Assembly: GCF_036880405.1 (NCBI RefSeq)
Contig: NZ_JBAJJM010000005.1
Coordinates: 1 to 64,000, forward strand
Direction: 5' to 3'
Length of the DNA stretch: 64,000 bases
Source of the DNA: Mannheimia indoligenes
GTDB taxonomy: Bacteria; Pseudomonadota; Gammaproteobacteria; Enterobacterales; Pasteurellaceae
Shown here in pieces: positions 8,853-18,043 of the stretch. Positions within the stretch are counted from its first letter, which is position 1, and every line of letters starts with the position of its first letter. A program made the position numbers and the translations under genes. The notes beneath the pieces were generated by a model. The model was not told the DNA's origin. It saw only the letters and a program-made list of their open reading frames with translations, and searched no databases.

Positions 8853-9504
8853 ATTTAGATGGAATATCTTCCAACGTTTCAGGCATTTTACCTATTAACA
8901 AATTAAATAGCATTGCCGTTCTTGCCAAAATCTCTCTTAACCTTACTTGATAAGCCCCTTCAGGATATTTCGCTGCATAACAAATCGCATCAATATTTTT
9001 AAATTTCGCAATAAATAATGCTCTTTCACAATGAAACTTCTGTGAGACAATCGTAAACGGCGGTAATTTATAAACCTCTGTCGCTCTTATAATTGAATCA
9101 AAAGTAGTATAGCCCGCATAATCTTGCTTAATTTGTAGCTGAGGTATGCCCATTTTCAGCAAATCATTAGTCATTGTTTTAGGCTCATTATAATAAGGGG
9201 TTTTATTATCACCACTAACTAAAAGTTTATTTACTTTTTCACTTTTCACTAATTGCTTTGCTGCTTCTAAACGATATTTGTAATATTCATTGATCACATT
9301 TTTTGAGTAAAATTTCGCTGTACCGAGCACTACGGCATAATCTCTATGAGGCAGATCGTTAATCTCGCTATAGACTTTATCCCGCACAGCATAACTCGTT
9401 ATTGAATCCACAATTAATAGGGTTGCAATTCCTATTAAGTGTAAGATCACAATCACTTTCAGTATTTTTATGCCAAATTGCTTAATTTGATGAAAAAACG
9501 GCAA
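8851..9504 (-). CDS. sanA: SanA/YdcF-like (DUF218) envelope protein
   Basis: 217 residues. One N-terminal membrane segment (about 12-35) anchors a DUF218 domain facing the periplasm (AVVLGTAK, LLVSGDN, YAGYTTFDSIIRA, FTIVSQKFHCERA). E. coli SanA helps keep the envelope barrier to vancomycin at high temperature; the biochemical activity of the family is unknown. The start is a TTG at 9504, with AAGGGG about 9 bases upstream. An in-frame TAA lies just before it and no ATG occurs before the middle of the domain, so TTG is the only reasonable start. Confidence 0.85.
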   Translation of the reverse strand: MPFFHQIKQFGIKILKVIVILHLIGIATLLIVDSITSYAVRDKVYSEINDLPHRDYAVVLGTAKFYSKNVINEYYKYRLEAAKQLVKSEKVNKLLVSGDNKTPYYNEPKTMTNDLLKMGIPQLQIKQDYAGYTTFDSIIRATEVYKLPPFTIVSQKFHCERALFIAKFKNIDAICYAAKYPEGAYQVRLREILARTAMLFNLLIGKMPETLEDIPSK

Positions 9505-9678
9505 TGACCTAGCCCCTTAAATTTCGACTTCCAAAAATCACTTATTTATTCTTATTACTCAAATAATGAGTATATTAAAGACAAACAAAGTTGTCTGATC
9601 GTTCAATCAATTTATTCTATTTTAGTGTGTTTGTTAAGTCCTAAACTCTATTTATCACACCTAAAACCTAAAAAATTT

Positions 9679-9710
9679 AGCCGTTTAAAAATCTAGACGT
9701 TTAGACGGCT
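9679..9710. promoter_or_regulatory. MetJ operator: four tandem met boxes
   Basis: Four adjacent 8-mers without spacing: AGCCGTTT, AAAAATCT, AGACGTTT, AGACGGCT, compared with the met-box consensus AGACGTCT. Units 1, 3 and 4 match well and unit 2 is weak. The array sits directly upstream of a TTGACA -35 element and of metX, where MetJ plus S-adenosylmethionine is expected to repress. Confidence 0.85.
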
Positions 9711-9718
9711 AAAATTTC

Positions 9719-9758
9719 TTGACAATTGACAACAACACCGTTAATTTAACCATATTAT
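9719..9758 (+). promoter_or_regulatory. metX promoter
   Basis: TTGACA at 9719-9724, with TTAATT at 9741-9746 after 16 bases. A second overlapping TTGACA (9726-9731) and a TATTAT at 9753-9758 make the exact -10 ambiguous. It follows the met-box array at once. Confidence 0.55.
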
Positions 9759-9808
9759 TACAATTACAAGCGGTTAAAAAAGCATAATTTTTTGCAAATA
9801 AGGATTCT

Positions 9809-10882
9809 ATGGCTCAGCACATTACACTTTTTGAGGAAACGCCATTGCCCCTTTCACTAGGTGGCGAACTTTCCCCTATCACAGTGGCTTACCAAACTTA
9901 CGGCGAATTAAATGCAGATAAAAGCAATGCTGTGTTGATCTGCCACGCCTTAACCGGCGATGCCGAGCCTTATTACGATTCTGCAACCGAGAAAGGCTGG
10001 TGGCAGGATTTTATCGGCAAGGGTTTAGCCTTTGATACCGAAAAATATTTCTTTATTTGTAGTAATGTTTTAGGTGGTTGTAAAGGCACAACAGGTCCTT
10101 CTTCAATTGATCCGAAAACCAATAAACCTTACGGTAGCCAATTCCCGATTATTACCGTTCAAGATATTGTTAATGTTCAAAAAGCCTTAATTGATTACTT
10201 AGAAATTCCAACTCTCCACGCCGTCATTGGCGGCTCTTTTGGTGGAATGCAAGCAACGCAATGGGGAATTAGCTACCCGGATCAGGTACGTAATATTATC
10301 AACCTTTGTTCTTCACTTACTTTAAGTGCGGAAGCGATTGGTTTTAACCACGTTATGCGTCAGGCAATTATTAATGATCCACATTTCAATGGTGGAGATT
10401 ATTATGATGGCATCGCACCCGATAATGGCTTAAAAATTGCTCGAATGTTAGGAATGCTGACTTACCGCACGGATATTCAGCTGGCTAAAGCTTTCGGGCG
10501 AGAAACCAAACAGCAAGGGAAAATTTGGGGTGATCATTTCCAAGTAGAATCTTACTTAAGCTATCAAGGCACTAAATTTTTAGGTCGCTTTGATGCCAAT
10601 ACCTACCTTCGCTTATTAAGAGCCTTAGATTTATATGATCCCGCACTTGGCTATGAAAATGAAGAAGCTGCGTTAAAACGCATTAAAGCCAATTATGTTT
10701 TTGTAGCAGTAACTAGCGATCAGCTATTCAAACAAGTTGATGTGTATAAAAGCAAACAGAAATTAGAACAAGCCGGGGTGAATTTGGATTTTCACGAGTT
10801 CCACTCTGATTTCGGACACGATGCCTTTCTGGTTGATTATGATTTCTTCGAGCCGATGATTAAAAAAGGGCTGGAAAAGTAA
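9809..10882 (+). CDS. metX: Homoserine O-acetyltransferase (MetX type)
   Basis: 357 residues. It activates homoserine with an acyl group, the first committed step to methionine; the alpha/beta-hydrolase MetX type replaces MetA of E. coli. The nucleophile is Ser143 in GGSFGGMQ; Asp in VTSDQLF (about 304) and His in FGHDAFL (about 338) complete the triad. The N-terminal CHALTGDAE and WW segments are typical. Acetyl versus succinyl preference cannot be settled by eye. Regulated by the adjacent met boxes; monocistronic as far as visible. Confidence 0.93.
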   Translation: MAQHITLFEETPLPLSLGGELSPITVAYQTYGELNADKSNAVLICHALTGDAEPYYDSATEKGWWQDFIGKGLAFDTEKYFFICSNVLGGCKGTTGPSSIDPKTNKPYGSQFPIITVQDIVNVQKALIDYLEIPTLHAVIGGSFGGMQATQWGISYPDQVRNIINLCSSLTLSAEAIGFNHVMRQAIINDPHFNGGDYYDGIAPDNGLKIARMLGMLTYRTDIQLAKAFGRETKQQGKIWGDHFQVESYLSYQGTKFLGRFDANTYLRLLRALDLYDPALGYENEEAALKRIKANYVFVAVTSDQLFKQVDVYKSKQKLEQAGVNLDFHEFHSDFGHDAFLVDYDFFEPMIKKGLEK

Positions 10883-11022
10883 ATTTGCATTTTTTAAGAA
10901 AAATTTAACCGCTTGTATTTCTTATTATTTCCCCATCAGAAATAATCTTTTGCTTTTTTGCATCTTTTTCTCTTTATTTGCTCTATTTATACTGTACTCG
11001 ACTAAATAAATGGAGAAATAAG

Positions 11023-11808
11023 ATGAAAAAATTACCAGCCCTCTTTGTCGGGCACGGCAACCCGATGAACACACTCGATGCTCAAAACCCGTTTAATCTA
11101 GGCTTCAAACAGATCACCAAAACCTTTGAAAAACCAAAAGCGATTTTAATGATTTCCGCTCATTGGTATAGCAGTAAATTACAGATTACAAGCGGTCAAA
11201 ATCCCGAATTAATTTACGATTTCCACGGTTTCCCTGAAGAGTTGAGCCAAGTAACTTACCCTGCTCAAGGCTGCCCTGAGTTAGCTGAACATATTCAGCA
11301 GCTTTTACTGCCGGAACAAGCGGAACTCAACCCAACACGTGGTTACGATCACGGAATGTGGTCTGTACTGAAACACCTTTACCCAGAAGCAGATATCCCC
11401 GTCATTCAGCTGAGTATTCACCGCAACCAGCCGGCGAAATGGCATTTTGAATTAGCCCAAAAATTAAAACCATTGCGTGAACAAGGCGTGCTGATTATCG
11501 GCAGTGGTAACATTGTACATAATTTACGGGCAATTAGCTGGCAACATATGGAACAGATTGGAGCTGGGTATGATTGGGCATTTGCCTTCCGTGAATATAT
11601 CAATCAGGCGATTGTGGACGGCAACTATGATGCAATTATCGAAACCCAACCATTCGGACAAGCAGCAGAGCTTTCAATTCCCACACCAGAGCATTACTTG
11701 CCATTGCTTTATGTTGTTGCTCAACAAGAAGAGAATGAAGAAATTACTTTCTTTAATGATGAACTGGTCGGCGGATCGCTAAGTATGACATCAATAAAAA
11801 TCGGTTAG
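11023..11808 (+). CDS. ygiD: 4,5-DOPA-extradiol-dioxygenase-like protein (LigB family)
   Basis: 261 residues from the ATG at 11023, preceded by GGAGAA; the frame reaching back to 10978 is unlikely. Metal-binding His positions of the LigB/YgiD family are seen in VGHGNP (11), SAHWYS (47), DFHGFP (68) and GYDHGMW (about 113). E. coli YgiD opens the DOPA ring in vitro with zinc bound; its natural substrate is unknown. A TATACT at 10988-10993 could be the -10. It contains an uptake signal at about 11189 that codes for Thr-Ser-Gly. A strong shared terminator separates it from lysS. Confidence 0.85.
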   Translation: MKKLPALFVGHGNPMNTLDAQNPFNLGFKQITKTFEKPKAILMISAHWYSSKLQITSGQNPELIYDFHGFPEELSQVTYPAQGCPELAEHIQQLLLPEQAELNPTRGYDHGMWSVLKHLYPEADIPVIQLSIHRNQPAKWHFELAQKLKPLREQGVLIIGSGNIVHNLRAISWQHMEQIGAGYDWAFAFREYINQAIVDGNYDAIIETQPFGQAAELSIPTPEHYLPLLYVVAQQEENEEITFFNDELVGGSLSMTSIKIG

Positions 11809-11817
11809 TCTAAATAG

Positions 11818-11858
11818 CAAAGCCCCACTAAGGAATTTCCTAGTGGGGCTTATTTATT
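11818..11858. terminator. Bidirectional terminator between ygiD and lysS
   Basis: Long hairpin with arms AAGCCCCACTA and TAGTGGGGCTT (inner AGGAA/TTCCT pairing extends it), followed by a T/A-rich tail, between convergent genes. Confidence 0.88.
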
Positions 11859-11869
11859 ATTTTTAGAAA

Positions 11870-13372
11870 TTATTTCTGACGCATTGCAGGGAATAAAATC
11901 ACATCACGGATTGATGGAGCGTTAGCAAAAATCATTGCTAAACGGTCAATACCTAAGCCTTCGCCCGCTGTTGGTGGCAAGCCGTGTTCTAACGCCACGA
12001 TAAAGTCTTCATCTTTAAACATTGCTTCATCATCGCCTGCATCTTTTGCAGCTACTTGAGCATCAAAACGCTCAGCTTGGTCTTCCGCATCATTTAATTC
12101 TGAGAAACCGTTACCGATTTCACGACCACCAATAAATAATTCAAAACGATCCGTTACTTCAGGGTTTTCATCATTACGGCGAGCAAGTGGCGAAATTTCC
12201 GCTGGGTGAGCCATTAAGAAAGTCGGCTGAATTAACTGGTGCTCTGCTACTTCTTCAAAAATTGCATTCACAACAGAACCTAAGCCCCAGGATTTTTGAA
12301 TTTCAATACCTAAACCTTTTGCAATTTCGACTGATTTTTCAAAGCTGTCTAAATCTTCACGCTTAATGCCATTGCCATATTTCACAATCGCATCGTGCAT
12401 TGTGATACGCTCAAACGGTTTGCCGAAATCGAACATATATTCACCGTAAGGTACATCGGTTGTACCTAAAATATCTAACGCCAATTTGCGTAATAATTCT
12501 TCGGTGTTGTCCATTAAATCGTGGTAGTCCGCATAGGCTTGGTAATATTCAATCATTGTAAATTCAGGATTGTGGCGAACAGAAACACCCTCGTTACGGA
12601 AGTTACGGTTTAGCTCAAACACTCGCTCAAAACCGCCTACCACTAAGCGTTTTAAATAAAGCTCAGGGGCGATACGCAAATACATATCCACATCTAACGC
12701 ATTGTGGTGCGTTACGAACGGTTTTGCTGCTGCACCGCCCGGGATCACTTGTAACATTGGCGTTTCAACTTCAATAAAATCTCTATCTAAAAAGAATTTA
12801 CGAATGCCCGAAACTACCTGTGAACGAATCATAAAGGTACGGCGTGATTCTTCGTTAGAAATTAAATCCAAATAACGCTGACGATAGCGAGTTTCTAAAT
12901 CCGTTAAACCGTGATGTTTATCCGGTAACGGACGTAATGCTTTGGTTAAAAGTTGTACTTCTGAACAACGAACGGTTAATTCACCTGTTTTAGTTTTAAA
13001 TAGCGTTCCTTCAACACCAATAATATCGCCTAAGTCCCAAAGGCTCACTTTCTCTTCGTAAATGCTTTCAGCCAAGTTATCACGAGCAACATAAAGCTGA
13101 ATTGCTCCACTCACATCTTGAATAGTAAAGAAAGACGCCTTTCCCATTACACGTTTTAGCATAATACGACCGGCAACTTTCACTTGAATATTTTGTTCTT
13201 TTAATGCTTCGCCTTCTACTTCATCATATTGACTATGTAAATCTTTTGCTAACGCATCACGGCGGAAAGTATTTGGGAAAGCGTTACCCTGCTCACGAAT
13301 TTTAGTCAATTTTTCACGGCGGGCTAACATTTCCCCATTAAGATCTAATTCTTGATTTTCTACTTCAGACAT
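11870..13372 (-). CDS. lysS: Lysyl-tRNA synthetase, class II
   Basis: 500 residues, family length. It charges tRNA-Lys. The N-terminal OB-fold anticodon-binding domain (about 65-150, VKVAGRIM, SFFTIQD) is followed by the class II catalytic core: motif 2 FRNEGVSVRHNPEF and motif 3 GEGLGIDRLAM near the C terminus. No prfB gene is next to it, at least within the 150 bases upstream. Confidence 0.97.
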   Translation of the reverse strand: MSEVENQELDLNGEMLARREKLTKIREQGNAFPNTFRRDALAKDLHSQYDEVEGEALKEQNIQVKVAGRIMLKRVMGKASFFTIQDVSGAIQLYVARDNLAESIYEEKVSLWDLGDIIGVEGTLFKTKTGELTVRCSEVQLLTKALRPLPDKHHGLTDLETRYRQRYLDLISNEESRRTFMIRSQVVSGIRKFFLDRDFIEVETPMLQVIPGGAAAKPFVTHHNALDVDMYLRIAPELYLKRLVVGGFERVFELNRNFRNEGVSVRHNPEFTMIEYYQAYADYHDLMDNTEELLRKLALDILGTTDVPYGEYMFDFGKPFERITMHDAIVKYGNGIKREDLDSFEKSVEIAKGLGIEIQKSWGLGSVVNAIFEEVAEHQLIQPTFLMAHPAEISPLARRNDENPEVTDRFELFIGGREIGNGFSELNDAEDQAERFDAQVAAKDAGDDEAMFKDEDFIVALEHGLPPTAGEGLGIDRLAMIFANAPSIRDVILFPAMRQK

Positions 13373-13484
13373 TGAATTACCTTAGATTTCAAAATTTGGA
13401 TAAATAAAACTGAGCGATTATACGTTATTTTAGGCAATTTTGGTAGGAAACAAGCGGTCATATTTTCGATAAATTTTGCAAAAA

Positions 13485-13518
13485 AGAGGATTAAGGCTAA
13501 TATAGCTTAAATCCTCTA
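13485..13518 (-). terminator. rng terminator
   Basis: Outer arms AGAGGATT (13485-13492) / AATCCTCT (13510-13517), with further imperfect pairing inside. On the minus strand a run of T follows. Located between rng and lysS. Confidence 0.75.
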
Positions 13519-13523
13519 ATCAA

Positions 13524-14999
13524 TCACATCACGACAACATCAAACTGTTCTTGATGATAATACGGCTCAACTTTTATCTCAATTTTTGATCCGATAAAGG
13601 CTTGCAGTTCCGCTAATAGTGCGTGGCTTTCTTCATTAATTAAGTAATCCGCCACCTCTTTAGAAGCATAAACGTGCATTTTTTCTGCTTTGAATAAATG
13701 ATGAACTCGCACAATTTCACGCATAATTTCATAACAAACTGTTTCAACTGTTTTCACCGTACCTCGTCCTTGACACTCTGGGCAATCACAGCAAAGAATG
13801 CGTTCTAAACTTTCACGCGTACGTTTACGCGTCATTTCAACCAAACCAAGCTGGGTAAAACCATTGACATTGGTTTTAACCCTATCACCTTTTAATGCAT
13901 CTTGTAACGACTGCAACACCAAATTGCGATGTTCTTCCTCTTGCATATCAATAAAATCAATAATGATAATACCGCCTAAATTGCGTAACTGGAGCTGATG
14001 TGCAATTGCCTGCGTGGCTTCAATATTCGTATTGAAAATGGTGTGAGCGAGATTTCTATGTCCAACAAACGCTCCTGTATTGATGTCAATCGTTGTCATC
14101 GCCTCTGTTTGTTCAATAATCAGATAACCGCCTGATTTTAGGTTTACCCGTTTATTAAGTGCTTTCTGAATAGACTCTTCTACACCATAAGCATCAAATA
14201 AGGTTTTTGCTCCGGTGTATAAGCTCACAGAATTTGTGAGTTCCGGCATAAACTCGGTTAAAAACTCTTTAACTTGCTCGCAGGTAATTTTGGAATCGAT
14301 CCAAACTGCGTTAATATGCGTACCGATAAAATCTCTCAATACACGTTGAGCCAACGCCAACTCACCATAAAGCATTGATTTAGCAGGATACTTCGTCTTA
14401 CGCTCCAACACTTTACGCCATAAGCGTTTTAGAAATGCCACATCTTGCTTTAAACTTTCTTCGCTTGCTTCTTCCGCTGCTGTACGAACAATAAATCCGC
14501 CTAATTCATCGCAATAAGGCTCAACCAATGCTTTTAAACGCTCACGTTCCGCCTCACTTTCAATACGTTGTGAAACCCCAACGTGGCTATTTTCAGGCAT
14601 AAAAACTAAATAGCGAGAAGGCAAAGTAATATCCGTCGTCAGTCTCGCTCCTTTGGTACCAATCGGATCTTTAACGACTTGAACAACAATATCTTGCCCT
14701 TCACGAACCAACTCAGCAATATCTTTTACCACAAATTGCTTTTTCTCATTTTCATCAACACATTCCGTATGAGAAACAATATCGGAAGCGTGCAAAAAAG
14801 CCGCTTTTTCTAAACCAATATCCACAAAAGCAGATTGCATTCCAGGCAATACCCGAGTTACACGCCCTTTGTAAATATTTCCCACAATACCACGTTTTGC
14901 CTCACGTTCAATGTGGAGTTCTTTTAGTAAGCCGTTTTCAACCAATGCTACCCTTGTCTCACTCGGGGTTACATTGACTAATAATTCTGTTCCACTCAT
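13524..14999 (-). CDS. rng: Ribonuclease G
   Basis: 491 residues, close to the 489 of E. coli. Endoribonuclease of the RNase E/G family that trims the 16S rRNA 5' end and degrades some mRNAs. Visible are the N-terminal S1 domain (about 38-120, GIVGNIYKGRV, GLEKAAFLHASD), the catalytic DNase-I-like core with TIDINTG and IIIIDFIDM (the two metal-binding Asp), and the zinc-link segment CDCPECQGRG near 405. It is divergent from ycaO. Confidence 0.96.
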   Translation of the reverse strand: MSGTELLVNVTPSETRVALVENGLLKELHIEREAKRGIVGNIYKGRVTRVLPGMQSAFVDIGLEKAAFLHASDIVSHTECVDENEKKQFVVKDIAELVREGQDIVVQVVKDPIGTKGARLTTDITLPSRYLVFMPENSHVGVSQRIESEAERERLKALVEPYCDELGGFIVRTAAEEASEESLKQDVAFLKRLWRKVLERKTKYPAKSMLYGELALAQRVLRDFIGTHINAVWIDSKITCEQVKEFLTEFMPELTNSVSLYTGAKTLFDAYGVEESIQKALNKRVNLKSGGYLIIEQTEAMTTIDINTGAFVGHRNLAHTIFNTNIEATQAIAHQLQLRNLGGIIIIDFIDMQEEEHRNLVLQSLQDALKGDRVKTNVNGFTQLGLVEMTRKRTRESLERILCCDCPECQGRGTVKTVETVCYEIMREIVRVHHLFKAEKMHVYASKEVADYLINEESHALLAELQAFIGSKIEIKVEPYYHQEQFDVVVM

Positions 15000-15191
15000 C
15001 GTTTATCTCTAGCTATAAAATTAAATTGTAATAAGTGTATCACTTTGCTTTTAAGAAAAAAATTAAATCACTCAATTTCTTACTTACTCGAAAAAGTAAA
15101 TACTCTACAAGCGGTTATTTTTATGAGTTTTTTTGCAATTTTTCCTAAATTTTGCTATTTTCTACCACAAATTTTTAACAAGAGAAAAATG

Positions 15192-16955
15192 ATGACTGAA
15201 CAAACTTTTATTACCGGTAAAGATGCTGCACTTGAAGACAGTATTTCTACCTTTCAACATAAATTAAAAACCCTTGGTTTTAACATTGAAGAAGCGTCTT
15301 GGTTAAACCCTGTGCCGAATGTGTGGTCGGTGCATATTCGTGATGCGGACTGTCCGCAATGTTTCTCAAATGGTAAAGGGGCAAGTAAAAAAGCGGCTCT
15401 TGCATCTGCATTAGGCGAGTATTTTGAGCGTTTATCCACTAACTATTTCTGGGCGGATTTCTATTTAGGTCAAGAAATTGCGAATAGTGATTTTGTGCAC
15501 TACCCAACTGAAAAATGGTTCCCGATTGAAGATGAAGATGTGCCGCCACCGGAAATGATGGACGATTTCCTTTGGGAATATTTCGACCCGAACGGCGAAC
15601 TTACGCCGGAATTATTGGTTGATTTGCAATCAGGAAATTACGATCGTGGTATCGTAACATTGCCTTATGTTCGCCAATCGGATAATCAAACGGTTTATAT
15701 TCCGCAAAGCATTATTGGCAACTTATTTGTGTCAAACGGTATGTCGGCAGGTAACACAAAAAACGAAGCTCGTGTACAAGGTTTATCGGAAGTATTCGAG
15801 CGTTTCGTGAAACACCGTATTATCACTGAAGCAATCAGCTTGCCTGAAATTCCACAATCGGTAATTGATGGTTACCCGACAATCAAAGCTTCTATCGAAA
15901 AACTAGAGCAAGAAGGCTTCCCGATCCTTTGTTATGACGCTTCATTAGGCGGTGAATTCCCGGTTATTTGTGTGATTTTACTCAATCCACAAAACGGCAC
16001 TTGTTTTGCTTCTTTCGGAGCTCATCCGAATTTCCAAGTTGCCTTTGAGCGTACCGTAACCGAGCTTCTACAAGGTCGTAGCTTAAAAGATTTAGATGTG
16101 TTTGCTCCACCATCTTTCAATAATGATGATGTGGCAGATCACGCTAATATGGAAACCCATTTTATTGATTCAAGCGGTCTAATTTCGTGGGATCTTTTCA
16201 AACGTGATGCAGATTATCCGTTTGTGCATTGGGATTTCTCAGGCACTACCGAGCAAGAATTCAATAATATGATCTCGATTTTCAATAAGCATAATCAGCC
16301 TGTTTATATTATGGATTACGAGCATTTAGGCATATACGCTTGTCGTATCTTAGCTCCGGGAATGTCGAATATTTACCCAAGCGATGACTTAATTTACGCT
16401 AACAACAATATGGGTATGGATTGGCGTGAAATCTTGTTAGATTTGCCACATTTCCATCACGATGCCGAAACTTATCAAGAATTACTGGATGAGTTAGACG
16501 AACAAAGCATTGATGATTTAACCCGTGTGCGTGAGTTTATCGGTGTGGTTGCAGAAAAAGGTTCAGCAATGCAAACCTTGCGTATCGGCGAGCTGAAATC
16601 AATGCTTCACTTGGCTCTTGGCAACTTAGAGCAAGCGTTGGATTGGGCAAACTGGACAGCAAATATGAACGCCAGCGTGTTCACCGCAGAACGCAACAAT
16701 TACTACCGCTGCTTAATCAGTACCATTGAGTTATTCCTTGATGAAAATCGTGAGCCGGCTCAATACCGTTCCGTATTCGAGAAAATGTATGGTGTTGAGG
16801 CGGTAGAATTTGCCTGGAATGCTGTGCAAGGTGGTAATCCGTTTAACGGTTTAACCGCTTCTGATGAAACGCTAGAAAATATGATCGCTCATCAGAAATT
16901 ACTCAATGCTTACCGCAAGGTGCAAAAAGCGAAAGTAAATCCGATTGCAAGATAA
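15192..16955 (+). CDS. ycaO: YcaO, RimO-dependent S12 methylthiolation accessory protein
   Basis: 587 residues from the second of two adjacent ATGs (15189 and 15192); E. coli YcaO (586) also begins MTQTF-GKDAALED. The YcaO ATP-binding fold is seen in GKGASKKAALASALGE (about 60-75) and SEVFERFVKHR. The C-terminal 150 residues are helical with TPR-like character (LHLALGNLEQALDWANW). In E. coli it supports beta-methylthiolation of ribosomal protein S12; no peptide precursor gene sits nearby, so a RiPP role is unlikely. The frame extends upstream to 15045 but contains an uptake signal and no good start. Confidence 0.92.
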   Translation: MTEQTFITGKDAALEDSISTFQHKLKTLGFNIEEASWLNPVPNVWSVHIRDADCPQCFSNGKGASKKAALASALGEYFERLSTNYFWADFYLGQEIANSDFVHYPTEKWFPIEDEDVPPPEMMDDFLWEYFDPNGELTPELLVDLQSGNYDRGIVTLPYVRQSDNQTVYIPQSIIGNLFVSNGMSAGNTKNEARVQGLSEVFERFVKHRIITEAISLPEIPQSVIDGYPTIKASIEKLEQEGFPILCYDASLGGEFPVICVILLNPQNGTCFASFGAHPNFQVAFERTVTELLQGRSLKDLDVFAPPSFNNDDVADHANMETHFIDSSGLISWDLFKRDADYPFVHWDFSGTTEQEFNNMISIFNKHNQPVYIMDYEHLGIYACRILAPGMSNIYPSDDLIYANNNMGMDWREILLDLPHFHHDAETYQELLDELDEQSIDDLTRVREFIGVVAEKGSAMQTLRIGELKSMLHLALGNLEQALDWANWTANMNASVFTAERNNYYRCLISTIELFLDENREPAQYRSVFEKMYGVEAVEFAWNAVQGGNPFNGLTASDETLENMIAHQKLLNAYRKVQKAKVNPIAR

Positions 16956-16959
16956 TTTA

Positions 16960-16998
16960 TCCCCCCCTCTTTCCCATTAAAGGAAAGAGGGATTTTTC
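16960..16998 (+). terminator. Terminator after ycaO
   Basis: Arms CCCTCTTTCC and GGAAAGAGGG around CATTAAA, followed by ATTTTT. A run of seven C begins the left arm. The arms resemble the CCCCTCTTT / AAAGAGGGG repeat family seen elsewhere in the window. Confidence 0.75.
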
Positions 16999-17018
16999 TA
17001 ACAACAAGTTTAATTCCA

Positions 17019-17981
17019 ATGATCGACTTCCGTCCTTTTTATCAACAAATTGCAACAACTTCCCTATCTGCTTGGCTTGAAACCTTACCCTTGCAATTAA
17101 AACAATGGGAAAAAACCACCCACGCTGATTATGCAAAATGGGCAAAAGTTGCAGATTTTTTACCAAATTCAACCGCTTGCATCAACCTAAAAGATAAGGT
17201 GGAATCCATTCCAAATGCACCGCTATCTGTTGGGGAAACCAAGCAAATTATTCATCACTTAAAACAGCTGATGCCTTGGCGTAAAGGCCCTTATCATCTA
17301 CACGGTATCCATATTGACACTGAATGGCGTTCCGATTTCAAATGGGATCGTGTATTACCTCACCTTGCTCCACTTAAAGGAAGAACGATTTTAGACGTTG
17401 GTTGTGGCAGCGGTTATCATATGTGGCGAATGGTGGGCGAAGGGGCAAAAATGGTGATAGGCATTGACCCAACCGAACTTTTCCTCTGTCAATTTGAAGC
17501 GGTAAGAAAACTACTCGGCAATGATAGACGAGCAAATCTCATTCCACTTGGTATTGAGCAAATGCAGCCATTAGCAGCCTTTGATACCGTCTTTTCTATG
17601 GGCGTACTTTATCATCGTAAATCACCACTCGACCACCTTTCTCAGCTCAAAGCTCAGCTTGTAAAAGGCGGAGAATTAGTATTGGAAACCTTAGTGATTG
17701 ACGGTGATGTGAATGATGTTTTAGTGCCGGCTGACCGTTATGCAAAAATGAAAAACGTCTATTTTATTCCCTCTGTGCCGGCTCTGATTAATTGGTTGGA
17801 AAAAGTGGGCTTTAAGAATGTACGTTGCGTTGATGAAGCTATTACCACACTTGAAGAGCAACGTAAAACCGATTGGTTGGAAAATGAGAGTTTAGTGGAT
17901 TTCTTAGATCCTAACGATCATAGTAAAACCATTGAAGGCTACCCGGCACCGAAAAGAGCTGTGATTTTAGCGAATGCTTGA
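17019..17981 (+). CDS. cmoB: tRNA U34 carboxymethyltransferase
   Basis: 320 residues. It uses carboxy-S-adenosylmethionine (made by CmoA) to convert 5-hydroxyuridine-34 to 5-oxyacetyluridine in wobble tRNAs. The SAM-like ligand motif ILDVGCGSGYHMWR is near residues 124-137, and the family N-terminal segment (PWRKGPYHLHGIHIDTEW, about 87-104) is intact. cmoA is not adjacent here. It is 63 bases after ycaO with a hairpin between, so it may have its own promoter. Both neighbours act on translation components. Confidence 0.94.
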   Translation: MIDFRPFYQQIATTSLSAWLETLPLQLKQWEKTTHADYAKWAKVADFLPNSTACINLKDKVESIPNAPLSVGETKQIIHHLKQLMPWRKGPYHLHGIHIDTEWRSDFKWDRVLPHLAPLKGRTILDVGCGSGYHMWRMVGEGAKMVIGIDPTELFLCQFEAVRKLLGNDRRANLIPLGIEQMQPLAAFDTVFSMGVLYHRKSPLDHLSQLKAQLVKGGELVLETLVIDGDVNDVLVPADRYAKMKNVYFIPSVPALINWLEKVGFKNVRCVDEAITTLEEQRKTDWLENESLVDFLDPNDHSKTIEGYPAPKRAVILANA

Positions 17982-18000
17982 TTCATTACAAGCGGTTAAA

Positions 18001-18036
18001 AAAATCCTCTATTTTGCAATAGAGGATTTTTTATTT
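18001..18036. terminator. Bidirectional terminator between cmoB and gyrB
   Basis: Perfect 13-bp stem AAAATCCTCTATT (18001-18013) / AATAGAGGATTTT (18018-18030), loop TTGC, followed by T residues, between convergent genes. Confidence 0.9.
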
Positions 18037-18043
18037 TCAACAA

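Larger units (their letters stand above)
9505..9808. other. Divergent sanA-metX intergenic region
   Basis: 304 bases with no gene. The right half holds the met-box operator and metX promoter. The left half has two small inverted repeats, TACTCA..TGAGTA near 9558-9574 and AGACAA..TTGTCT near 9581-9597, of unknown role close to the presumed sanA promoter. An uptake signal lies at 9766-9774. Confidence 0.6.

Noticed and set aside
15192..16955. YcaO protein as a RiPP cyclodehydratase
   Set aside because: No precursor peptide or partner E1/ocin genes nearby; full-length match to E. coli YcaO.
16961..16970. Run of seven C, a possible phase-variation tract
   Set aside because: It lies after the ycaO stop, within a terminator arm, and controls no reading frame.
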